Both the position numbers and the translations under genes were made by a program. Positions 27,526 to 36,893 of a DNA stretch of 64,000 nucleotides are shown one piece after another (the stretch's first letter is position 1; every line of letters starts with the position of its first letter). This stretch comes from Allomuricauda sp. M10 (lineage in GTDB: Bacteria; Bacteroidota; Bacteroidia; Flavobacteriales; Flavobacteriaceae), in the NCBI RefSeq assembly GCF_020782875.1, contig NZ_JAJGBN010000004.1, positions 337,424-401,423 on the forward strand, in the 5' to 3' direction. The notes beneath the pieces are model-generated. The model made no database searches, was not told the origin of the DNA, and saw nothing but the letters and a program-made list of their open reading frames with translations.

Positions 27526-29109
27526 ATGATCTATAAAACACCACCTTTAGTTAGCTCGATGATGCTTTTGGTATCCGTGTTAATCCTTTCTTCCTGTAGC
27601 GAAAAATACGACCTGCTTATTCTGAACGGAACCGTTTATGACGGTAAGGGAGGAGAACCCGTGGTGACCGATATTGCCATCAAGGATTCCATGATCGTGG
27701 CCATGGGAGATTTGGACAATGCCAAGGCAGACAGAATCATTAATGCAGAAGGTTTGGCCGTTTCCCCTGGATTCATTGATATGCATGCCCATTTGGAACC
27801 AATTATGGAATTGAATTCCTGCGAAAGTCATGTCCGTCAAGGAGTGACCACCGCACTGGGCGGTCCTGATGGTAGCTCGCCCTACCCTATGAAAGCCTTT
27901 ATGGACAGTCTTCAACAAAAGGGTATCGGCATGAACGCCGCTTTTTTAGTGGGCCACAACACGGTACGAAGGAATATCATGGGATTGGAAAACAGAGCAC
28001 CCACTCCCGAGGAACTCAAAGCTATGGAAGCGGAAGTAGACAGTGCCATGAAAGATGGGGCCTATGGTATTTCCACTGGATTGAAATATTTGCCCGGGGC
28101 CTTTTCCAAAGTGGATGAAGTCATCGACCTTTCCAAGGTAGCTTCCAAATACGGGGGTATCTATACTTCCCATTTACGGGAGGAAGGATTGGGCCTTTTT
28201 GATGCTGTGCAAGAAGCCATCCAAATATCAAAAGATGCAAACATTCCCGTAATCCTTACCCACCATAAAGCCATTGGAAAACCCATGTGGGGCAAGAGCA
28301 CCCGCACTTTGGCCATGGTAGATTCCGCACGAGCAAAGGGATTGGACATAAAAATGGATCAATACCCTTATGCTGCCAGTTATACCAGTATCTCAGTGCT
28401 CATCCCAAGTTGGGCAAGGGCTGGTGGACAGGAAGATTTCAAGTCTCGGGTGGAAGACCCTGTACTTCGTGACAGTATTAAAAATGGGATTGTCTTTAAT
28501 ATTTTGAACGACCGGGGCGGTTCGGATCTGGACCGAATCCAATTCGCGAAAGTGGAATGGGCCCCAGAACTGGAAGGAAAAACATTAAAGTATTGGTGCG
28601 AACAGCACAATTTGGAGCCCTCGGTGGAAAATGGGGCAGACTTGGTCATCAAGGCCCAATTGAACGGTGGGGCATCCTGTGTATACCATGCCATGGCCGA
28701 AGAAGATGTGGAACGCATTATGAAACATCCCATGACCATGATCGGTTCAGACGGGCGTTTGGTAGAACCCGGTATGGGTCACCCGCACCCACGTTGGTAT
28801 GGCACCTTCCCAAGGGTTTTGGGGCTTTATGTAAGGGAAAAACACACTTTAGAACTTTCCGAAGCCATAAGAAAAATGACCTATCTACCTGCCCAAAGCC
28901 TGAATCTCACGGACCGTGGACTTATTAAAGAAGGGATGAAGGCAGACATCACCATATTCAATCCGGAAACAGTCATTGACAAGGCCACTTTTGAAAAACC
29001 TCATCAATACTCCGAAGGCATCGAATATGTTTTGGTGAATGGAGGGCTGGCCGTGGATGAAGGTGAGTTCAAGGATATCAAATCAGGAAAAGTATTACGT
29101 AAACAATAG
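27526..29109 (+). CDS. N-acyl-D-amino-acid deacylase family amidohydrolase (lipoprotein)
   Basis: A 527-aa amidohydrolase with a lipoprotein signal (LILSSC, Cys near 24). Metal-ligand positions are visible: DMHAH at 85-89 (H87, H89), SHLREEG near 216, HH at 246-247 and GSDGRL with D409. The Cys that bridges the zinc site of characterised D-aminoacylases (about 29 residues after the HxH) is absent: that stretch reads ALGGPDGSS, with D115 at the place. The reaction is expected to be deacylation or dipeptide cleavage giving a D-amino acid, which the adjacent D-aminotransferase could then use. Exact substrate uncertain; relatives include D-glutamyl or dipeptide hydrolases. Confidence 0.85.
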   Translation: MIYKTPPLVSSMMLLVSVLILSSCSEKYDLLILNGTVYDGKGGEPVVTDIAIKDSMIVAMGDLDNAKADRIINAEGLAVSPGFIDMHAHLEPIMELNSCESHVRQGVTTALGGPDGSSPYPMKAFMDSLQQKGIGMNAAFLVGHNTVRRNIMGLENRAPTPEELKAMEAEVDSAMKDGAYGISTGLKYLPGAFSKVDEVIDLSKVASKYGGIYTSHLREEGLGLFDAVQEAIQISKDANIPVILTHHKAIGKPMWGKSTRTLAMVDSARAKGLDIKMDQYPYAASYTSISVLIPSWARAGGQEDFKSRVEDPVLRDSIKNGIVFNILNDRGGSDLDRIQFAKVEWAPELEGKTLKYWCEQHNLEPSVENGADLVIKAQLNGGASCVYHAMAEEDVERIMKHPMTMIGSDGRLVEPGMGHPHPRWYGTFPRVLGLYVREKHTLELSEAIRKMTYLPAQSLNLTDRGLIKEGMKADITIFNPETVIDKATFEKPHQYSEGIEYVLVNGGLAVDEGEFKDIKSGKVLRKQ

Positions 29110-29118
29110 CACCTCAAC

Positions 29119-30420
29119 ATGATGAAAAAAACTACAATAGCATTTGTTCTTGCCCTCGGATTGGCAACTTGCATTCTGAAAGCACAAGAAACTCCAACCA
29201 TTGAAAAGCAGTATACCAAGGAAATTGAAAAATTGACCAAAGCCAAAAAGGTTAAGGCTGCCTTCGAAATTATCAAGGGTCAAATGGACAAAACTACTGC
29301 CGACCTCATTACCCTTACGGAAGTGTTGGCTCCTCCTTTCATGGAAGATGAAAAAGGAAAGGTATTCGCCAAAATGTTGGAAGAAGCTGGCATTGACAGT
29401 ATCTGGACCGATAAAGTCGGAAATGTCATTGGCCTCAGAAAAGGAACCTCAGGCGAATCAGGATATGTAGGCGTGGATGCGCATTTGGATGTAGTTTTTC
29501 CAGAAGGAACCGATGTGACCGTTCAAAAAGTAGGCGATACACTCAAAGCTCCTGGAATCGGGGACGACACCAGAGCTATGGCCATGCTCATCAGTATGTT
29601 GAAGGCCATGAACAAGGCCGATATCAAAACCGGAAAAGATGTGCTGATCGTGGGGTCCGTAGGCGAAGAAGGCTTGGGTGACCTTCGTGGCATGAAATAC
29701 ATTTTTAATGAATCTGGCCTCGACATTGATTCGTGGATTGCCATTGATGGTGGAAGCATGGGCAGAATCAGCAATGCTGGATTGGGCTCCAAACGCTACA
29801 AATTAGAAATCAAGGGAAAAGGAGGCCACTCCTGGGGGGCCTTCGGTTTGGCCAATCCACATCATGCTTTAGGTAAGGCCATCGATATTTTTTCCGAAGC
29901 AGCTTGGGCCTATACTTCTGGGGATATTCCCAAGACAAGTTTTAATGTAGGTCGAATTGGAGGTGGTACTTCTGTCAATTCCATTCCTTTTGAATCTTGG
30001 GCGGAAATAGATATGCGGGCCATCGACCCCAAAAATTTGGACGAGATCGAATCCATCTTGCTAAATTCGGTAGAAAAGGCTATCACTGCATACAACGCAA
30101 GCGGTGTGAAAGGGGAAGTTACCTATGAAATGACCAAAATTGGTGATAGACCTTCCGGGGAACTTCCAGCTTCGCTCCCATTGGTACAGCGCACCATGGC
30201 AGCCACCCAATACTTTGGTGTTGCCCCAAGTTTGGGTCGTGGTTCCACTAACATCAACATACCTGTTTCCAAAGGAATTCCATCTGTTTGTATCGGTCGT
30301 GGAGGTCAAGGAGGTGGAGCCCATTCCTTGCATGAATGGTACTTGAACGATGAGCCTGGTGATGAATCCATTCAATTGGCTTTATTGGTCACTTTGGCCC
30401 AAGCAGGATTGGAAAAATAA
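29119..30420 (+). CDS. Exported M20 family metallopeptidase
   Basis: A 433-aa Zn peptidase with a signal peptide (about 1-22). Metal and catalytic residues of the M20 family are visible: GVDAHLDVV near 117 (His, Asp), GDDTRAM near 152 and the general base in GEEGLGDLRG near 184. A dimerisation domain follows (FNVGRIGGGTSVNSIP), then a terminal GGGAHSLHEWY with the last metal His. It most resembles peptidase-T-like or dipeptidase members rather than DapE. Placed between the D-aminoacylase-type gene and a serine hydrolase with 9- and 4-bp gaps, it probably supplies amino acids or acylated amino acids to the same pathway. Confidence 0.88.
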   Translation: MMKKTTIAFVLALGLATCILKAQETPTIEKQYTKEIEKLTKAKKVKAAFEIIKGQMDKTTADLITLTEVLAPPFMEDEKGKVFAKMLEEAGIDSIWTDKVGNVIGLRKGTSGESGYVGVDAHLDVVFPEGTDVTVQKVGDTLKAPGIGDDTRAMAMLISMLKAMNKADIKTGKDVLIVGSVGEEGLGDLRGMKYIFNESGLDIDSWIAIDGGSMGRISNAGLGSKRYKLEIKGKGGHSWGAFGLANPHHALGKAIDIFSEAAWAYTSGDIPKTSFNVGRIGGGTSVNSIPFESWAEIDMRAIDPKNLDEIESILLNSVEKAITAYNASGVKGEVTYEMTKIGDRPSGELPASLPLVQRTMAATQYFGVAPSLGRGSTNINIPVSKGIPSVCIGRGGQGGGAHSLHEWYLNDEPGDESIQLALLVTLAQAGLEK

Positions 30421-30424
30421 AAAG

Positions 30425-32053
30425 ATGCTCAACAAAAAACTGATAATAGCCAGTACCTTACTGTTGATTCTTTGCTCCGTTTCCTTTGGTCAACTGGAAA
30501 AGGAAAAAGAAGTGCAAATCGACAGTTTGTTCCAATCTTGGAACAATCCTAATAATCCTGGAGGTGTCGTTTCCATTATGCAAGGAGATGATGTTGTGTA
30601 TTCCAAGGCATTCGGTCTAGCTAGTTTGGAATACGGGGTGCTGAATGAAACGGGGACCCAATTCAACGTGGCCTCGGTATCCAAGCAATTCAGCGCATTG
30701 GGTATTGTGTATTTACAAGAACAAGGCAAACTTTCAGTGGATGATACCATTGATAAATATATTGATGGTCTAGCTCCCTTTGGCAGTAAAATTACCATTC
30801 GGCAGATGTTGCACCATACCAGTGGACTCAGGAGTCTCCATGCCTTGTTTGCCTTGGCCGGATGGCGTAATGACGATTCACGCACCAATGCCGACCTAGA
30901 TCGGATCATGCAACTGCAAACGGAACTCAATTTTGAACCGGGGTCGGAATATTTATACTGCAACACGGGTTATATGTTCTTGGCCAACATTATTGAAAAA
31001 GTCACCGGAAAATCCTTTGTGGATTTTATGAAGGAAGACATTTTCATTCCTTTGGGCATGCACAAAACCTATGTGGAAGACCGCTATGACCGGATTATTC
31101 CGAACAATGCTACCTCCTACTACACCCAACGCAATGGGTTTATCCGCGCAGTGGAATATTGGGGATATGTAGGGTCAGGAAATATGCATACTACCACGGA
31201 CGATTTGTTGATTTACCTGAAAAATTATTATGATCCCAAACCCGGATGGGAGAACATATTCCAAACCATGCAGACCTTGGATCCCTTGAATGATGGGAGT
31301 TATCTGGAATATGCCTTCGGTGTGAATGTGGACAAACTATACGGCAAAAAACGGATAACCCATGGCGGTTCCATTGGTGGTTTCCGTTCCAATGTAGCGG
31401 TATTCCCAGAGGAAAAAACAAGTATTGCCATCATCACCAATTTTTCGTCCTCCGGACCTGGGGGTAAATCCAATGACATTGCCGGAATCCTTTTCGGGAA
31501 ACCCGCACCATATAAAAAACTAAAAGTGGCCAAAATTTCAAAATCGACCATGGAATCCTATGTGGGTGATTATTGGGACGATGACACTTATGAAGAACAA
31601 CAGGTCACTATAAATGGCGATACGTTGCTTTTGGGCCGCAGAACCGCTTTTCTTCCAGTTGCCGAAGGAAAATTTGAAGCCTTGGACTCTCAAAATGGCA
31701 CCAAATTGGAGTTTCATGAAAATGAATTTGATTTCATCCCAGGCTCCAACCGATCACTTCATTTTAAAAAATTCAAGGAAGAACCCCTAACTGATGCCGA
31801 TGCGGAAGAATATGTAGGTGCTTATTACAGTCCCGAGATCCATACCTCTTATTCCATCTTTTATAGGGAAGGTAGGTTGTATGCTTTTCATATACGATTT
31901 GGTGAATTGACCCTTACGCAAAAATTCAAGGATTTATTACAAGGTGAATATCCATTGAGCACATTAAAATTCAAGCGTGAAAATGGAAAGATTACCGGAG
32001 TTTGGATTTCCGATGGCAGGGTACGGAACCTATGGTTTGAAAAAACGGAATAA
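30425..32053 (+). CDS. Beta-lactamase-fold serine hydrolase
   Basis: A 542-aa exported protein with a signal peptide (about 1-23). The N-terminal 380 residues are a class C beta-lactamase/D-aminopeptidase-like domain: SVSK near 85-88, YCN near 178 and HGG near 313. The C-terminal 150 residues form a beta-rich accessory domain of the kind seen in D-aminopeptidase DAP relatives. It may cleave peptides with D-residues or act as an esterase; true beta-lactam resistance is not implied. The ATG at 30425 lies 4 bp after the M20 gene and gives the signal peptide. The gene is last before a strong terminator. Confidence 0.86.
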   Translation: MLNKKLIIASTLLLILCSVSFGQLEKEKEVQIDSLFQSWNNPNNPGGVVSIMQGDDVVYSKAFGLASLEYGVLNETGTQFNVASVSKQFSALGIVYLQEQGKLSVDDTIDKYIDGLAPFGSKITIRQMLHHTSGLRSLHALFALAGWRNDDSRTNADLDRIMQLQTELNFEPGSEYLYCNTGYMFLANIIEKVTGKSFVDFMKEDIFIPLGMHKTYVEDRYDRIIPNNATSYYTQRNGFIRAVEYWGYVGSGNMHTTTDDLLIYLKNYYDPKPGWENIFQTMQTLDPLNDGSYLEYAFGVNVDKLYGKKRITHGGSIGGFRSNVAVFPEEKTSIAIITNFSSSGPGGKSNDIAGILFGKPAPYKKLKVAKISKSTMESYVGDYWDDDTYEEQQVTINGDTLLLGRRTAFLPVAEGKFEALDSQNGTKLEFHENEFDFIPGSNRSLHFKKFKEEPLTDADAEEYVGAYYSPEIHTSYSIFYREGRLYAFHIRFGELTLTQKFKDLLQGEYPLSTLKFKRENGKITGVWISDGRVRNLWFEKTE

Positions 32054-32083
32054 CACAATTTGGTCTTTATGACCTTATAAAAA

Positions 32084-32120
32084 GGAACCCCTGCATGCAG
32101 CAGGGGTTCTTTTCTTTTTC
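32084..32120 (+). terminator. Intrinsic terminator after the D-amino-acid operon
   Basis: A 10-bp GC-rich stem (32085-32094 with 32100-32109, 5-nt loop) is followed by a T-rich tail at 32107-32119. It lies between convergent genes, so it may also slow transcription from the efflux side, although the U-tract is on the plus strand. Confidence 0.85.
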
Positions 32121-32138
32121 AATCAGCAATTTTCATCC

Positions 32139-33578
32139 TCAATTTTCCAATCGCCCAAAATCAAGAGCCATGGATCGTATCAAATTGACACGTTCGGTAA
32201 GTTCCTGTCCAAAAAGTTGGACACTAAGGCGTTCCGCTTCAAGGACCTGACGCTCGGCATCCACCACATCGATATAGTTTACCAATCCCTTTCTATATCG
32301 TTCATTGGTCAATAGGGCAGCGTCCCTTGCTGCCACCACGAACTCCTGTTGCGCCAACAACTGTTCCCGTATCCAATGCAAATTGGAGAATGCATTTTCC
32401 ACTTGCTTGTAGGATTGAAGCAAGTTTTGCTCATAATTCCTATGCTCTTCCTCCAATTCACTCTTTCTCAACTTAATTTCAGCGCGCTTCTTACCTCCTT
32501 CAAATACTGGAAGAGAAGCCGTAACACCTGCAAACCAAGTCCTGCTGTCCCGCTCAATGAGATTGTCCGAAGCCCCGGAAAGATAACCGTAGGCTCCACT
32601 CAATTGGAATGAGGGCAACAATTGTTTCTTTTGATTGACCAGCATTTTTTCCGCTGACTCTATCATCAATTTTGAAGCCCGCAAATCCGGTCTCGTAACA
32701 ACCAACGAATCTTTTCTGAGAAATTCGACATTGGGTGGAAGATATTGGATGTTGGCATGGGGCACCCCAAACGTACTGGCATCCTCCCCGACCAACGTGG
32801 CCAATATAAGTTCTATTTCGGACCTTAATCTTTGGGTGTTTTTCAGTTGTACCTGTACCGAAGCCAATTCCGTTTTTGCCCTAAGCTCATCAATCTGGCT
32901 TACCAGACCTGCATTGTACCGAGTGGAGGCTATCTCCAAATTATCGAGTCTTGTTTTTTCCGTATGCTTCAACAAGTCGATTTCGGCATCCAAACGGACC
33001 ATCAAAAAATAATTACTGGCCACTTCGGTGGTCACTTCCAATACGATCTGTTTGCGGTTTTCTTCAGTGGCTTTGTAGACCAGATTATTGGCCTCCAAAT
33101 TGTTGAAGTTTTTCCCAAAAACATCAAGCTCGTAGGAAGCCGTGACCGGAGCTTGGTAGGTACTCAAAGTTGCCGGTCCCAGTTGCCCCCCAAAAGGGTT
33201 GGGTCGGTTGGCCGAAAACTCCTGCCTCGTGAACGATGGTTCCATCCTAATGGTCGGGAACATGGTAGACATGGCGATATGTTTGTTGGCCTTGGCCTGG
33301 TTTAGTTTGGCCAACGCGATTTTTAGATCAAGGTTCTGCTCGAGGGCCTTGCTTTCCAAAGTATCCAGAGCTGGATAGCCAAAAGATTTCCACCACTGTT
33401 TATCCTGTGTGATGGGCCATACATTTTGACTTATGGTATCATTTCCGATATACAGTACCACAGTCTCTTTGGATGTATCCCGCCATCTCCATTTGGAAGC
33501 ATCCATCTCCTGCCCATAGGCGGAGAGCATCCCAAAAAGGATCAAAACGGATTTTATTATTGTTCTTGAATATTTCAT
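32139..33578 (-). CDS. RND efflux outer-membrane channel (OprM/NodT family)
   Basis: A 479-aa outer-membrane factor with a signal peptide (about 1-22) and the two repeated TolC-like halves, each a coiled-coil helical stretch plus short barrel strands. There is no lipobox cysteine, unlike OprM. It starts 8 bp after the permease stop and forms the outer-membrane exit duct of the tripartite pump encoded upstream. Confidence 0.92.
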   Translation of the reverse strand: MKYSRTIIKSVLILFGMLSAYGQEMDASKWRWRDTSKETVVLYIGNDTISQNVWPITQDKQWWKSFGYPALDTLESKALEQNLDLKIALAKLNQAKANKHIAMSTMFPTIRMEPSFTRQEFSANRPNPFGGQLGPATLSTYQAPVTASYELDVFGKNFNNLEANNLVYKATEENRKQIVLEVTTEVASNYFLMVRLDAEIDLLKHTEKTRLDNLEIASTRYNAGLVSQIDELRAKTELASVQVQLKNTQRLRSEIELILATLVGEDASTFGVPHANIQYLPPNVEFLRKDSLVVTRPDLRASKLMIESAEKMLVNQKKQLLPSFQLSGAYGYLSGASDNLIERDSRTWFAGVTASLPVFEGGKKRAEIKLRKSELEEEHRNYEQNLLQSYKQVENAFSNLHWIREQLLAQQEFVVAARDAALLTNERYRKGLVNYIDVVDAERQVLEAERLSVQLFGQELTERVNLIRSMALDFGRLEN

Positions 33579-33586
33579 TCCTGTAA

Positions 33587-36500
33587 TTAGTTTAATTCGA
33601 TTGCCTTTGTTTTTCTTTTCCCAATATTTCTACAGAGCACATAAAAAACCGGTGTGAACAGTAAACCGAAGAAGGTTACCCCCAACATTCCACTGAACAC
33701 TGCCGTTCCCAAGGAACGTCTCATTTCTGCCCCTGCCCCGGATGCCAATACCAAGGGAACAACACCTAAAATGAAGGCAAATGCCGTCATCAATATGGGG
33801 CGAAGTCTCAATCGGGCCGCTTCCATGGCTGCTTTTTCCAAGGGATATCCCTGATCTTCCAATTGCTTGGCAAACTCCACGATTAGGATGGCATTTTTAC
33901 TAGCCAATCCCACAAGGACCACCAATCCAATCTGGGTAAGAATGTTATTGTCCATTCCCACCAATCCAATGCCCGTCATGGATGAAAGCAAACACATAGG
34001 TACGATCAAGATTACGGCCAAGGGAAGCACCCAACTTTCATACTGCGCTGCCAACAAGAGGAACACAAACAAAACTGCCAACCCAAAGGCAATGCCTGCG
34101 GTATTTCCGGATTCTTTTTGTTGATAAGCCAGTTCAGTCCATTCATAATCAATTCCCTCGGGCAAGATTTGGTCTGCCAAACGTTCCATGGCCTCAAGGG
34201 CCTCCCCTGAACTATAGCCGGGGTTAACGTTGCCCGAAAGTGCTAATGCCGGGTAAAGATTGTATCTGGGAACCCGTGCAGGTCCTGAGATATCCCTTAA
34301 CTGGCCTACAGCACTCAAGGGTACCATTTCACCATTCCTGTTCCGTACCCTAATCCGGGTAAGGTCTTGGGGGGTATATCGATATTCCCCATCTGCCTGT
34401 GCCGTTACCCTGAACGTTTTCCCTTGCATGTTAAAGTCATTCACGAAGGCAGATCCCATGTATACCTCCATGGCACTTGAAATTTCTTCGATAGGCACTC
34501 CCATGGTCTGGGCCTTTTCTTTGTCCAAATCAAAGAACAATTGTGGTGAACTTGAGTTGAAGAAAGTGAACACACTATTGAGCGCTGGGTCTTGGTTGGC
34601 TGCCCCCATGAGCTGATATCCAGCCTGCAACAACTGCTCCGTACCCAATCCCCCACGATCTTGGATCATCATTTTGAATCCACCTGCATTTCCAATTCCG
34701 CGAACAGGTGGAGGGGCCACTACCACAGTGAAAGCATCGTCAAAAGGAGCCAATTTTTTGGTCAACTCTTGCTGCAACCCCTTAAAGGTGACACCTTTTT
34801 TCTTTCTCACATCAAAATCTTCCAAAGCCGTGAAAATGGCCCCAGCATTGGAGGAGTTTGTAAAAGTGGCTGCGTCAAAGCCAGTAAAGGCCACGGCATT
34901 TTTTACTCCGTCAATGGTCAAAACACTGTCAATGGCCTTTTGCATCACCTTATCGGTCCGTTCCAAGGAAGAACCGGGAGGCAATTGGATAATGTTGATG
35001 AAATAGCCCTGATCCTGTTCTGGAATAAATCCTGTGGGTACCCTACTAAAGGCAAAAACGGTAAGCACGATAAGTCCCACATAGGATAGCAAGACCCATT
35101 TACGCTTCGCGATAAACTTTTGGGTAATATTCCCATACTTCAGTGATACCCAATCCATGACTTTATTAAAGCCAGAAAAGAACTTGGGAATAAAACCGAA
35201 CCTTGCTGTCGCCACTTTTTCATGGTCTTCCTCCTTATGTTTTTTCATGACGATGGCCGCCATTGCAGGACTTAGGGTAAGTGAAACAAATACCGAAATC
35301 ATAGTAGCCACGGCCACGGTAACACCAAATTGACTGTAGAACGCTCCACTGATTCCTTTTAAGAATATGGTTGGCAAGAACACGGCAACCAATACCAATC
35401 CCATGGCCACCAAAGCTCCTCCTACTTCATCCATAGTCTTTCTTGCCGCTTTTTTAACGCCCATACCATCCCGAAGGTTCCGCTCCATGTTTTCCACGAC
35501 CACAATGGCATCATCCACCACAATACCAATGGCCAGTACCAGACCGAAAAGAGTCAAGTTGTTCAGGGAATATCCCAATCCCTGCATTACCGCAAAAGTT
35601 CCGATAAGAGATACGGGTATCGCCAAAATAGGTATGATGGCGGCCCTCCACGTCTGGAGAAACAAAATGATCACCAACACTACAAGGATGATGGCTTCAT
35701 AGATAGTTCCCCCTACCTCGTCAATAGATTGTGCAATGAATTCCGTTGGGTTGTAGGCAACCCTATATTCCACACCTTTTGGAAAGTCTTTGGAAACTTC
35801 CTTCATGGTATTTAAAATGGCATCCGCGGTTTCCAATGCATTGGTTCCCGGTCTTTGAAACACGGGAAGCGCCACGGCGGGGCACTTATCCAGATATCCT
35901 TTGGTGGCATAACTTGCCGAACCCAATTCCACCCGACCAATGTCCTTAACCCTTACCAACTGGCCTCTATCGCCGTTTCTAACAATAATGTCCTCAAATT
36001 CCTCTTTGGTATTGAGCCTACCTTGGGTCTGTATGTTTACCTCAAAGGCATTTTGATCCATTAAGGGTTGCTGGTTCAAGGTACCACCGGCCACCTGAAC
36101 GTTCTGTGCCCTCAAGGCACTGAGCACCTCGTTGGGCGTCATGTCCATACTGGCCATTTTATCTGGGTTGAGCCAAATTCTCATGGAATATTGGTCCCCA
36201 CCGAACATCCTTACATTTCCTACCCCGTCAATCCTTGAAATCTTGTCAATGATCTGGAAATTGGCATAATTGGCCAAATAGGTTTGGTCATACGTATTGT
36301 CAGGAGAAATCATATGGATCACCAACATAAGGTCCGGAGAACTCTTTTGTGTGGTGATACCGAGTCGTCTTACCTGTTCAGGCAATCTGGGCTCAGCAAT
36401 GGCCACCCTGTTCTGCACAAGTACCTGTGCCTGGTCCACATCAACCCCTTGTTTGAAAGAGATGGTGAGGTTCAGCAACCCATCGTTGGTGGCTTGGGAC

Positions 36501-36742
36501 AACATATAGATCATGCCTTCCACCCCGTTGATTTCCTGCTCCAATGGCGTGGCGACGGTCTTGGAAATGGTTTCCGCGCTCGCCCCTGGATACGCAGCGG
36601 TCACTACCACCGTCGGGGGAGCCACTTCCGGATATTGTGACACCGGAAGCGAGAAATAAGCCAGTCCCCCAAGAATCATCAAAATGATGGAAATCACAAT
36701 GGAAAGGATTGGCCTTTTTATAAAATTATGCGTGAATTTCAT
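33587..36742 (-). CDS. RND efflux permease, HAE1 (AcrB-like) family
   Basis: A 1051-aa inner-membrane proton/drug antiporter with twelve expected transmembrane helices and two large periplasmic loops. The proton-relay residues are intact: the Asp pair in GIVVDDAIVVVEN near 408 and Lys in GLASKNAILIVEF near 945. FIPEQDQGYFI near 560 is a family landmark. It probably exports amphipathic toxicants or drugs; specificity cannot be read. The order is adaptor, permease, outer-membrane channel on one strand, with 151 bp between adaptor stop and this start. Confidence 0.96.
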   Translation of the reverse strand: MKFTHNFIKRPILSIVISIILMILGGLAYFSLPVSQYPEVAPPTVVVTAAYPGASAETISKTVATPLEQEINGVEGMIYMLSQATNDGLLNLTISFKQGVDVDQAQVLVQNRVAIAEPRLPEQVRRLGITTQKSSPDLMLVIHMISPDNTYDQTYLANYANFQIIDKISRIDGVGNVRMFGGDQYSMRIWLNPDKMASMDMTPNEVLSALRAQNVQVAGGTLNQQPLMDQNAFEVNIQTQGRLNTKEEFEDIIVRNGDRGQLVRVKDIGRVELGSASYATKGYLDKCPAVALPVFQRPGTNALETADAILNTMKEVSKDFPKGVEYRVAYNPTEFIAQSIDEVGGTIYEAIILVVLVIILFLQTWRAAIIPILAIPVSLIGTFAVMQGLGYSLNNLTLFGLVLAIGIVVDDAIVVVENMERNLRDGMGVKKAARKTMDEVGGALVAMGLVLVAVFLPTIFLKGISGAFYSQFGVTVAVATMISVFVSLTLSPAMAAIVMKKHKEEDHEKVATARFGFIPKFFSGFNKVMDWVSLKYGNITQKFIAKRKWVLLSYVGLIVLTVFAFSRVPTGFIPEQDQGYFINIIQLPPGSSLERTDKVMQKAIDSVLTIDGVKNAVAFTGFDAATFTNSSNAGAIFTALEDFDVRKKKGVTFKGLQQELTKKLAPFDDAFTVVVAPPPVRGIGNAGGFKMMIQDRGGLGTEQLLQAGYQLMGAANQDPALNSVFTFFNSSSPQLFFDLDKEKAQTMGVPIEEISSAMEVYMGSAFVNDFNMQGKTFRVTAQADGEYRYTPQDLTRIRVRNRNGEMVPLSAVGQLRDISGPARVPRYNLYPALALSGNVNPGYSSGEALEAMERLADQILPEGIDYEWTELAYQQKESGNTAGIAFGLAVLFVFLLLAAQYESWVLPLAVILIVPMCLLSSMTGIGLVGMDNNILTQIGLVVLVGLASKNAILIVEFAKQLEDQGYPLEKAAMEAARLRLRPILMTAFAFILGVVPLVLASGAGAEMRRSLGTAVFSGMLGVTFFGLLFTPVFYVLCRNIGKRKTKAIELN

Positions 36743-36893
36743 ATTGAAATATTGGTTTTTTGATTTACTATGTATTTGTTGTTCCTTTTGAATTTTGAAA
36801 AGAACTGCCCTAGCCTGTCCATTTTGGAATGGAACAAGCCTAAAAAAGGCGTTACCAACATGTATTGTCTACATGTTCAAAAGGATCTGATGC

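Noticed and set aside
30425..32053. An antibiotic-resistance beta-lactamase
   Set aside because: The fold and SxxK motif are shared by many esterases and D-aminopeptidases; the extra C-terminal domain and operon favour another substrate.
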